This document shows positions 16,842 through 24,067 of a stretch of 62,632 bases of DNA, piece after piece (the stretch's first letter is position 1; each line of letters begins with the position of its first letter). A program made the translations under genes and the position numbers. The DNA comes from Paracoccus sp. M683 (GTDB lineage Bacteria; Pseudomonadota; Alphaproteobacteria; Rhodobacterales; Rhodobacteraceae), in assembly GCF_007096355.1 (NCBI RefSeq), contig NZ_VKDF01000015.1:1-62632 (forward strand), written 5' to 3'. The notes under the pieces were generated by a model, which saw nothing but the letters and a program-made list of their open reading frames with translations, searched no databases and was not told the DNA's origin.

Positions 16842-17813
16842 ATGTCGATGTCTCACGGCGGCCATGCCGGTCACATGCCCGTGGGCGGCGATCGCAAGGC
16901 GCTTGTCATCTCGGGCTGGCTCACCGGCCTTTACTTTGTCATCGAGCTGGGAATCGGCATCTGGACGGGCTCGGTCGCCGTCATCTCCGATGCCTTTCAC
17001 ACCTTCTCGGCCGTGGGCGGCGTGCTCATCGCGCTGGTCGCGCTACGCTTGACCGAGCGGAAATCCAGCCCCGCGCGCACCTTCGGTTATGTCCGGGCCG
17101 AGATCCTCGGCGCCCTTTTCAACGGCCTGTTTCTCGTCGCGATGGCGCTTTTGGTGCTGTGGATGGGCGCGATGCGCCTCATGGAGCCGATCGAGCTGGC
17201 CACGACGCCGATGCTGTTTGCCGCTGCGGGCGGGATCGCCACCGAGCTTGTCGCGCTCTGGCTGCTGTACGAGCGCCAGAAGGGCAACCTGAACATGCGC
17301 GGCGCCTACTGGCACATCCTGCAGACCTTCGTCGGCAGCTTCCTGATCATCATCTCTGCGCTGGTGATCCGGTTCACGGGCTTTATGGCCATCGATCCTC
17401 TGCTTGGCATGGCCTTCGGACTGGTGCTGCTCTGGGCCTCCTGGGGCATTCTGCGCGAGGCATTGCACATCCTGCTGCAAGGCACGCCGGAAGACCTCGA
17501 CCTGGAAGCCGCCATCGAGGCCATCCGGCAATTGGAGGGGGTGACGGACGTGCATCACGTCCATGCCTGGAGCCTGACATCCGGGCGCAATGTCTTCTCG
17601 AGCCATATCTGCGTTCGGAACTGGCAGGACGGCGAGCGGGTGCTGCGGCAGGCGAACAATCTTCTGCGCCAGCAGTTCAACATCTACTTCTCGACGTTGC
17701 AGATCGAGGAATACTGTCTCGATGGTGAGGAGACCGCGGCCGACATCGACATCACGCGGTCACATGCCGGGTCAGGACGGGCCAGCGTCGGAAAGGTCCA
17801 CGGTAGTCACTGA
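16842..17813 (+). CDS. CDF-family cation efflux protein with altered metal site
   Basis: This 323-residue inner-membrane transporter has six hydrophobic segments, a His-rich N-terminus (MSMSHGGHAGHM) and a cytoplasmic ferredoxin-like C-terminal domain (GVTDVHHVHAWSLTSG). Family members exchange Zn, Fe, Co or Mn for protons through a tetrahedral site formed by (H/D)xxxD in TM2 and TM5. Here TM2 is SDAFHTFSAVGG (His53, Ala57) and TM5 is YWHILQTFVGS (His158, Thr162), so both acidic ligands are missing. It is preceded by AAGGAGG. The metal may differ from zinc; its place among copper genes makes that worth testing. Confidence 0.85.
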   Translation: MSMSHGGHAGHMPVGGDRKALVISGWLTGLYFVIELGIGIWTGSVAVISDAFHTFSAVGGVLIALVALRLTERKSSPARTFGYVRAEILGALFNGLFLVAMALLVLWMGAMRLMEPIELATTPMLFAAAGGIATELVALWLLYERQKGNLNMRGAYWHILQTFVGSFLIIISALVIRFTGFMAIDPLLGMAFGLVLLWASWGILREALHILLQGTPEDLDLEAAIEAIRQLEGVTDVHHVHAWSLTSGRNVFSSHICVRNWQDGERVLRQANNLLRQQFNIYFSTLQIEEYCLDGEETAADIDITRSHAGSGRASVGKVHGSH

Positions 17814-17842
17814 CGGCAGGAACTCCGGAATCCAATCACCTC

Positions 17843-17873
17843 TTGACCTTCCAGCGATTGGAAGGCGCAGAAC
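17843..17873 (+). promoter_or_regulatory. CueR-type promoter/operator upstream of the first P-type ATPase
   Basis: A -35 TTGACC (17843-17848) overlaps the dyad CCTTCCA-GCGAT-TGGAAGG (17847-17865). This is the classical CueR/MerR operator in an elongated (19-20 bp) promoter spacer. The -10 (near 17868, CAGAAC) is weak, in keeping with dependence on an activator. CueR is encoded at 26785. Confidence 0.8.
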
Positions 17874-17914
17874 AGACGAAACGCAAGCTCAGGAAACGCC
17901 GAGGAGGCGTGAAC

Positions 17915-20310
17915 ATGACCAGCAAGACGGAACACGATCACCAGAACCAGACTCACGCCCATTCGGCCCACGGACATGTGCATGATCACGCGCATGACCA
18001 CGCAGCCGCCGCGCAGGACGACACGCACAAGGTCAAGGACCCGGTCTGCGGAATGATGGTCGATCCCCACACGACCCAGCACAAGGCCGAGCATGCCGGT
18101 CGGCCATATTACTTCTGCTCGGCCGGGTGCCGGGCGAAGTTCTTGGCCGAGCCGGAACGCTATCTCGATCCGGCCGCCGCGGCGGCCAAGGCAGAGCCGG
18201 TTCCCGAAGGGACGATCTACACCTGCCCGATGCACCCGGAGATCCGGCAGGTCGGGCCCGGATCATGCCCGATCTGCGGCATGGGGCTGGAGCCGGTTCT
18301 GGTCAGCCTAGAGGCAGAGCCGAATGTAGAACTGATCGACATGACGCGCCGGTTCTGGATCGGCCTTGCTCTGACGATCCCGGTGTTCGTCCTCGAGATG
18401 GGCGGGCATCTTTTCGGGCTGACCCACGCCATCGGTCAGCAGGCCTCGAACTGGCTGCAACTGCTCCTCGCCACGCCAGTCGTTCTCTGGGCGGGCTGGC
18501 CATTCTTCCAGCGCGGCTGGCAGTCGCTGGTCAACCGCAGCCTCAACATGTTCACCCTGATCGCCATGGGCACCGGCACGGCCTGGATCTACAGCGTCGT
18601 GGCGACGCTGGCGCCGGGCATTTTTCCTGACCAGTTCCGCCAGCCCGACGGCTCGGTCGCGGTCTATTTCGAGGCGGCGGCGGTCATTACCGTGCTCGTG
18701 CTGCTCGGGCAGGTGCTGGAGTTGCGCGCGAGAGAGAGCACCAGCGGCGCGATCCGCGCGCTGCTCGACCTTGCCCCCAAGACCGCCCGGATCATCCGCG
18801 ACGACGGCACCGAGGAGGAGGTTCAGCTCGACACCGTTCATGTCGGCGACCGCCTGCGGGTGCGGCCCGGCGAGAAGGTTCCGGTCGATGGCGAGGTGCT
18901 CGAGGGTCGCAGCGCCGTCGATGAATCGATGGTGACCGGCGAGTCGATGCCGGTGACCAAGGAGGTCGGCGCCACCGCCATCGGCGGCACCATGAACCAG
19001 TCCGGCGCGCTGGTGATCGAGGCGAAGAAGGTCGGCCGCGACACCATGCTGTCGCAGATCGTCCAGCTTGTCGCCGAGGCGCAGCGGAGCCGCGCGCCGA
19101 TCCAGCGGCTGGCCGATCAGGTCTCCGGCTGGTTCGTCCCGGCGGTGATCGTGGTCGCGGTGCTCGCCTTCATCGCCTGGTCGATCTGGGGTCCCGAGCC
19201 GCGCTTCTCGTTCGGTCTCATCGCGGCGGTCTCGGTTCTGATCATCGCCTGCCCCTGTGCGCTGGGGCTGGCGACGCCGATGTCGATCATGGTCGGCGTC
19301 GGGCGCGGCGCGCAGGCGGGCGTGCTGATCAAGAACGCCGAGGCGCTGGAGCATATGGAGAAGGTCGACACCATCATCGTCGACAAGACCGGCACCCTGA
19401 CCGAGGGCCGGCCCGCCGTCACCGCCATCGTTCCGGCTGCTGGCTTTACCGAGGAAGAAGCCTTGCGCCTTGCCGCCAGTGTCGAACGCGCCAGCGAGCA
19501 TCCGTTGGCGCTGGCCATCGTGCGGGCGGCCGAGGAGCGCGGCCTTGAACTCGCACCGGTCGCGGATTTCGACTCACCCACCGGCAAGGGCGCGCTCGGA
19601 GTGGTCGAGGGCAAGCGCATTCCCCTTGGCAATGCCAAGTTCCTCGCCGAGCAGGGCGTCGATGTCGCGCCGCTGGCCGATGAGGCCGACCGGCTGCGCG
19701 AGGACGGCGCAACCGCGATCTTCATGGGGGTGGACGGGCAGGTTGCGGCCATCTTTGCCATCGCCGATCCGGTCAAGCCATCGACGCCCGAGGCGCTCGC
19801 CGCGCTCAAGGAGCAGGGCATCCGCGTGGTGATGCTCACCGGCGACAACTGGACCACGGCGAAGGCCGTCGCGCGCCAGCTCGGCATCGACGAGGTCGAG
19901 GCGGAGGTGCTGCCCGACCAGAAGAGCGCGGTCGTGCAGCGGCACAAGGCGGCGGGCGAGGTGGTGGCGACGGCGTCAACGACGCCCCGGCGCTGGCCGC
20001 TGCGGACGTTGGCATCGCCATGGGCACCGGCACCGATGTGGCGATGGAAAGCGCGGGCGTCACATTGCTCAAGGGCGATCTGACCGGCATCGTCCGCGCC
20101 CGCAAGCTGTCGGAAGCGGTCATGGGCAATATCCGCCAGAACCTGTTCTTCGCCTTCATCTACAACGCTCTGGGCGTGCCGGTCGCGGCCGGGGTGCTGT
20201 ATCCGTTCTTCGGCATCCTGCTGTCGCCGATCATCGCGGCGGCCGCCATGGCGCTGTCCTCGGTCAGCGTGATCACCAATGCCGCTCGGCTGCGGAGGGT
20301 GAAGCTGTGA
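17915..20310 (+). pseudogene. Cu(I)-type P1B ATPase with His-rich, YHS and HMBD N-terminus; frameshifted
   Basis: GAGGAGG precedes ATG 17915. The N-terminus has a His-rich stretch (residues 5-30), a YHS/TRASH domain (KDPVCGMMVD, 41-50; YYFCSAGC) and a heavy-metal-binding module (YTCPMHPEI, SCPICGMGLEP). The ATPase core has TGES, CPCALG (about 446), DKTGTLTEG (about 489) and SEHPLA. After GEVV (19966) the frame shifts by -1 and resumes at DGVNDAP (19969) to TGA 20310, where NLFFAFIYN and MALSSVSV identify a Cu+/Ag+ (P1B-1) pump. Compared with the family, about 10 bp including the start of the GDGxND hinge are missing. As read, the product would end in 35 aberrant residues and lack the last two helices, unless the shift is a sequencing error. 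Confidence 0.85.
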
Positions 20311-20430
20311 TGCCCGCTGGCGCGCCTCTGCCGGCACCATGCCGCAGCATGCAAGCACCTGCTCACCCCTTCGTGCGTCGCGCCCGGACCGTGACGGCGA
20401 GATAATGAATCCATGAAACGAGGTTTGACG

Positions 20431-20916
20431 ATGAGAAACGATCACCCCATCAGCCGGCGCACCGTTCTGGCCGCTGCCGGCGCGCTGCCCCTGCTGATGT
20501 CCATGCCAAGGCGGGGACATGCCGAAGCGCTGCCGCTGGTGAGCGTCAGCAAGGATCCATCCTGCGGCTGCTGCGATGGCTGGGTCGCGCATATCGAGGC
20601 CGCAGGCTTCCCGGTGAAGGTGGTAGAATCCTCCGATATGGACAGCCTCAAGCAGCGGCTCGGCGTCCCGGCCGAACTGGCCTCCTGCCACACCGCCGAG
20701 GTGGGCGGCTACGTGGTCGAGGGCCATGTGCCTGCCGCAGCCATCCGCCGCCTTCTGGCCGAGCGGCCTGACGCGACGGGGCTGGCCGTTCCCGGCATGC
20801 CGGCCGGCTCGCCCGGCATGGATTTTCCGGGCGTCGATCCCGAGCCCTATGAAGCGTTCCTGTTCGGCCCGACCGTCCGGAGCTTCGGGCGCTTTCTCGG
20901 TCCACGGGAAATCTGA
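20431..20916 (+). CDS. DUF411 periplasmic metal-binding protein
   Basis: This 161-residue protein has a Tat-like signal (ISRRTVLAAAGALPLL), then KDPSCGCCDGWVAHIEAAGF, the DUF411 signature with a CxCC metal-binding cluster, and ELASCHTAEVGGYVVEGHVP, the second conserved Cys/His block. DUF411 proteins commonly accompany copper or silver resistance genes. I chose ATG 20431 because CGAGG lies 6-7 bp upstream; ATG 20413 would add MKRGLT. It follows the first P-type ATPase on the same strand. Confidence 0.85.
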   Translation: MRNDHPISRRTVLAAAGALPLLMSMPRRGHAEALPLVSVSKDPSCGCCDGWVAHIEAAGFPVKVVESSDMDSLKQRLGVPAELASCHTAEVGGYVVEGHVPAAAIRRLLAERPDATGLAVPGMPAGSPGMDFPGVDPEPYEAFLFGPTVRSFGRFLGPREI

Positions 20917-20931
20917 CACGGGGCTGCCGAC

Positions 20932-21084
20932 ATGATCGCCCGACTTGCGAATGATCCGAAACAGCACCTGGCCGAGGCGGCTTGCCTCCGTCAGCGGGGC
21001 GGTCTCGCGGCGTCGGGTGGCGGGAGACGTGAACGCGACATCGCACTGGCCCGGCGTGCCGCCGGGAAGGAAAGTGGCGCATGA
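20932..21084 (+). CDS. Possible small protein (50 residues), low confidence
   Basis: An ATG at 20932 with GGGG upstream opens MIARLANDPKQHLAEAACLR, a short basic, Arg-rich product. Its TGA overlaps the start of the next gene (ATGA), the only argument for translation. No family is recognised, and the opposite strand is also open here, as is common in GC-rich DNA. Confidence 0.25.
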   Translation: MIARLANDPKQHLAEAACLRQRGGLAASGGGRRERDIALARRAAGKESGA

Positions 21085-21491
21085 CCGGGCGGGTGCGAGC
21101 TGCCTTCCGGGTGAGATGCGGTCGATTGCGCCAGTTTGCGGTTTGCATCCTGCTGCTTGCCATCGGCGCCCTGGTTCTGCAGGTCCCGGTACATGCCGGC
21201 CCCGCCGGACACGCCATCCACCAGCAGCAGGTCGCCGCCACGGCAAGCCACTGCGCCCAGCCTCACCTGCCGGACGAGCATGGCGCAGATCAATCGGCAG
21301 GCTGCCTGAACGAGGACAGTGGCCAGGGTCCGGCGGACTGCTGCCAGATCTGTCTGGCCGCCGCGGTTCTCGTCGCGCCGCCGACGTTCGGCCCGTCCGT
21401 GAACGGTGAGGTTTTCACGGTTGTGCGCACTGATCCGCACGACCGATCACCCGAAGGCATCCTGAAGCCGCCACGTCTCATCGCTGCGTGA
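21081..21491 (+). CDS. CopL-like small secreted Cys/His protein (copy 2)
   Basis: This 136-residue protein has a signal peptide or anchor (QFAVCILLLAIGALVLQVPVHA), a His/Cys-rich middle (HAIHQQQ, SHCAQPH, CLNEDSG, DCCQICLAA) and a C-terminal EGILKPPRLIA motif. The arrangement parallels the protein at 14810, including the proline-arginine ending, so the two are probably distant paralogues of the CopL/DUF2946 type. It precedes the DUF305-YVTN gene, again ahead of an exported copper-linked protein. Confidence 0.55.
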   Translation: MTGRVRAAFRVRCGRLRQFAVCILLLAIGALVLQVPVHAGPAGHAIHQQQVAATASHCAQPHLPDEHGADQSAGCLNEDSGQGPADCCQICLAAAVLVAPPTFGPSVNGEVFTVVRTDPHDRSPEGILKPPRLIAA

Positions 21492-21622
21492 TGCGCAGGG
21501 ATCGCCGCGAGGACGAGAGACGTCTCCGGCCGCTCCGCGCAAACCCGAAAGACAAACGAACAGGATGGAGAGCCGCGCCCGCAAATCCGGGCCGGTGCTC
21601 CGGAACCAGAGGATGAAATCCA

Positions 21623-23170
21623 ATGAACCGAACAGCAATCGTAATCGCCCTTACTGTCAGCCTGCTGGCAGGCCTGCCAGGCGCTGCTCTCGCGCAGGCC
21701 GGACATGACACCCATCACCCGGGAACCCCGCCCGCACAGGCGGAGCAGGCGCCCGCGCCAACGCCGCCTTCAGGCCAGATGCCCGGCATGCAAGGGATGA
21801 TGCCCGAGCAGTGCCAGGCCATGACCCCGGAATGCATGGGCGCGATGCGCCAGATGATGCAGGGTGGGATGATGCAGGGGATGATGGGCGCGCCGAACGC
21901 CGGGGCGGCCCCGGTTAACGAAAGCCTTCCGGATTTCACCCGGGCCTACGTCGAATCGATGAATGAAATGCACGGACCGATGATGGACGGCGTCATGGCC
22001 GACGATCCGGATGTCGCCTTCGTCCGGGGCATGATCCCGCATCATCAGGGCGCGATCGATATGGCCCGGATCGTCCTGCAGTATGGCGACGACCCGAAGA
22101 CAAGGGAGGGGGCGGAGCAGATCATCGCGGTGCAGGAAGGCGAGATCGCCGAAATGCAGGCATGGCTGGAGGCGAAGGCCGGCGAGGCACCTGCGCCCTT
22201 TGGTCAGACCGGCGGGACTGTCTGGTCCGCCAATGAAGGCGGCAATTCCATCAGCGCCATCAATCTCGCCACCGGAGCGGTCGACACGGTTTTGATCCCG
22301 ATCGCGCCCCACAACGTCGACCTGACGCCTGACGGCAAGCTGCTGTTGGCCGTTGGCGATCCTGCCGTCGAAGGGGATCACGGGTCGGACGGGCATGGGC
22401 ACGGCGGGGACGGTGCGGCCGAGGGTCTGTTGGTCATTCTCGATCCGCAGAACCTCTCGGCGCCCAAGGCGACCGTCGCGGTAGGCTCGCACCCGGCCCA
22501 TGTGGTCGCTGACCGGCAGGGGCGCGCCTATGTCTCCTTGGCCGGCGGAGACGAGATCGCGGTCGTCGATCTCGCACGGGCCGAAGTCATCGGGCGTATC
22601 GCGACGGGGGACTATCCGCACGGCCTACGGCTCAGCCCGGATGAGACCCAGCTTTACGTGGCCAATGTCGAGGACGGGTCCGTGTCCGTCATCGACACCC
22701 AGGCGCTGTCCGAGGTCGCGCGCATTCCGATCGGGACCGCGCCGGTTCAGGTCGGGTTCACGCCCTCGGGCGATCAGGTCTATGTCTCGCTGCGCGACGA
22801 GAACCGCGTCGCCGTGATCGACACTTCAACCCGCGAGGTGACGAACAGGATCGACGTCGGGCCGAACCCGATCCAGCTCATCGCGACGCAGGATGGGAAA
22901 TTCGTCTATGTCGCCAATCAGGGCACCGAGGCCGAGCCGAACGACACCGTATCCGTGATCGACACCGCAATCGGTCAGGTGGTGAAGACCATCACCACCG
23001 GCCGCGGCGCCCATGGAGTATCGGCATCGGCGGACGGGGTCTATGTGTTCGTGACCAACATCGCCGACGATACCGTGTCGATCATCGACGTGGGGAGCCA
23101 GGAAGTGGTCAAGACAGTGCCGGTTGGCGATCGCCCGAACGGCATCGTCTACGGCGGCCCGGCGCGCTGA
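21623..23170 (+). CDS. Exported DUF305 - YVTN beta-propeller fusion protein
   Basis: This 515-residue protein has a Sec signal (IALTVSLLAGLPGAALAQ), a Met-rich linker (MPGMQGMMPEQC, MRQMMQGGMMQGMMG), a DUF305 domain with the MIPHHQGAIDMARIV motif (about 137-151) and a C-terminal seven-bladed-type YVTN propeller. Propeller repeats include VSVIDTQALSEV, VAVIDTSTREV and VSIIDVGSQEV. DUF305 alone is a four-helix periplasmic protein found with copper genes, and the stand-alone form occurs at 23297. A HGSDGHGHGGDG insertion breaks one blade. The fusion suggests a periplasmic copper-binding scaffold; the exact role is unknown. Confidence 0.85.
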   Translation: MNRTAIVIALTVSLLAGLPGAALAQAGHDTHHPGTPPAQAEQAPAPTPPSGQMPGMQGMMPEQCQAMTPECMGAMRQMMQGGMMQGMMGAPNAGAAPVNESLPDFTRAYVESMNEMHGPMMDGVMADDPDVAFVRGMIPHHQGAIDMARIVLQYGDDPKTREGAEQIIAVQEGEIAEMQAWLEAKAGEAPAPFGQTGGTVWSANEGGNSISAINLATGAVDTVLIPIAPHNVDLTPDGKLLLAVGDPAVEGDHGSDGHGHGGDGAAEGLLVILDPQNLSAPKATVAVGSHPAHVVADRQGRAYVSLAGGDEIAVVDLARAEVIGRIATGDYPHGLRLSPDETQLYVANVEDGSVSVIDTQALSEVARIPIGTAPVQVGFTPSGDQVYVSLRDENRVAVIDTSTREVTNRIDVGPNPIQLIATQDGKFVYVANQGTEAEPNDTVSVIDTAIGQVVKTITTGRGAHGVSASADGVYVFVTNIADDTVSIIDVGSQEVVKTVPVGDRPNGIVYGGPAR

Positions 23171-23176
23171 GCGATC

Positions 23177-23200
23177 GGCGCCGGAGTTCGCTCCGGCGCC
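23177..23200 (+). terminator. Strong hairpin after the DUF305-YVTN gene
   Basis: GGCGCCGGAG-TTCG-CTCCGGCGCC is a perfect 10-bp stem with a stable TTCG tetraloop, 6 bp after the stop codon. No T-run follows. It lies between convergent genes. Confidence 0.65.
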
Positions 23201-23241
23201 AGCTACCGGCCAGGCACCGAGCCGCGGTCGGTCAGAACAAT

Positions 23242-23269
23242 AGGGCCCGCCGTCTCATTGGCGGGCCCT
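23242..23269. terminator. Second hairpin between convergent genes
   Basis: AGGGCCCGCC-GTCTCATT-GGCGGGCCCT is a perfect 10-bp stem with an 8-nt loop. On the minus strand it is followed by ATTGTTCTG, so it could terminate the copZ-DUF305 transcript. Confidence 0.6.
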
Positions 23270-23296
23270 CGCTATCCCTTGGGGGGCGCGAGCCTG

Positions 23297-23701
23297 TTAC
23301 TGACCGCGGGCGGCCAGCCACTCGCGCATCATGGCGATCTCGCCCTCCTGCGCCGCGATCACGTCTTCGGCGAGGGCACGGATCTGCGGGTCCTCGCCGT
23401 GTCCCAACACGACGCGCGCCATGTCGATGGCGCCCTGATGGTGCGGGATCATGCTGCGCATGAAATCCACGTCGGCGTCGCCACTGAACTCGACGGCCAT
23501 CCCGGCATGCATGCGGTCGTTTGCGGCCATGTAGGCCTGAACTGCCGGGCTGTCGGAGGCAGCCGCACCATGCGCGCCATGACCCATGTCCGAACGATCC
23601 GTGATCGTAACGCCTTCATCCACGATCTGCGATTGCGCAACGGCCAGTCCGCCCGCGGCGGCAAGCGCGGTCGCCATGAACAGAACGGACAGCTTGTTCA
23701 T
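23297..23701 (-). CDS. DUF305 exported protein
   Basis: This 134-residue protein has a Sec signal (LFMATALAAAGGLAVAQ) and a single DUF305 domain with FMRSMIPHHQGAIDMARVV and AQEGEIAMMREWL. The paired His of PHHQGAIDMA are probable metal ligands. Its ATG overlaps the copZ stop by 1 nt (TGATG), so the two are co-translated under the CueR-type promoter at 23940. It is the single-domain relative of the fusion at 21623. Confidence 0.88.
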   Translation of the reverse strand: MNKLSVLFMATALAAAGGLAVAQSQIVDEGVTITDRSDMGHGAHGAAASDSPAVQAYMAANDRMHAGMAVEFSGDADVDFMRSMIPHHQGAIDMARVVLGHGEDPQIRALAEDVIAAQEGEIAMMREWLAARGQ

Positions 23702-23907
23702 CAGGCGACCGTCCCCACCGGCGCGACGGGAAAGCCCGCCTCGGCCAGCGCGGCCTCGAAGGCGGCGCGGGGCTGCCCGGAGGTGACGACGACCTTGCGC
23801 TTCGGGGGATCGGCCTCGACGTTCGCTGCGGGATCAACCGTGTGAATCGCCCTGGTCACGCCGCACGCGCAGCCGCCGCAGGTCATATTTTCAATGTGGA
23901 ACTGCAT
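23701..23907 (-). CDS. copZ: CopZ-like HMA copper chaperone
   Basis: This 68-residue protein is a single heavy-metal-associated domain: MQFHIENMTCGGCACGVTRA. The MxCxxC site is Met8, Cys10, Cys13, with an extra Cys15 two residues on, which is unusual and could alter metal geometry. It should deliver cytosolic Cu(I) to the ATPase encoded divergently at 24068. The promoter at 23940-23970 drives it on the minus strand. Confidence 0.88.
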   Translation of the reverse strand: MQFHIENMTCGGCACGVTRAIHTVDPAANVEADPPKRKVVVTSGQPRAAFEAALAEAGFPVAPVGTVA

Positions 23908-23939
23908 GAGTGCCTCCTGTGGTTCGTCTCATGCAAGGT

Positions 23940-23970
23940 GAGATAGGGTTTCCCATCGTTGGAAGGTCAA
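23940..23970 (-). promoter_or_regulatory. CueR-type promoter for copZ-DUF305
   Basis: On the minus strand, TTGACC (23970-23965) is separated by 19 bp from TATCTC (23945-23940). The spacer holds the dyad CCTTCCA-ACGA-TGGGAA. The 19-bp spacing and dyad are diagnostic of MerR-family activation. Confidence 0.8.
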
Positions 23971-23996
23971 GAGGAAAGAATCGATCCTGACAGGTC

Positions 23997-24027
23997 TTGA
24001 CCTTCCAGCGATGGGAACCCTTATTTC
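23997..24027 (+). promoter_or_regulatory. CueR-type promoter for copA
   Basis: TTGACC (23997-24002), a 19-bp spacer with CCTTCCA-GCGA-TGGGAA, and TATTTC (24022-24027). It is the divergent partner of the copZ promoter 26 bp away. Confidence 0.82.
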
Positions 24028-24067
24028 CCTTGGCGGATGATGGAATAGCTTCAAGGAGACCCCCTTC

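Noticed and set aside
17915..20310. Programmed frameshift as an explanation for the split copper ATPase
   Set aside because: No slippery heptamer or structure typical of programmed shifts, and conserved codons are actually missing, which fits a deletion.
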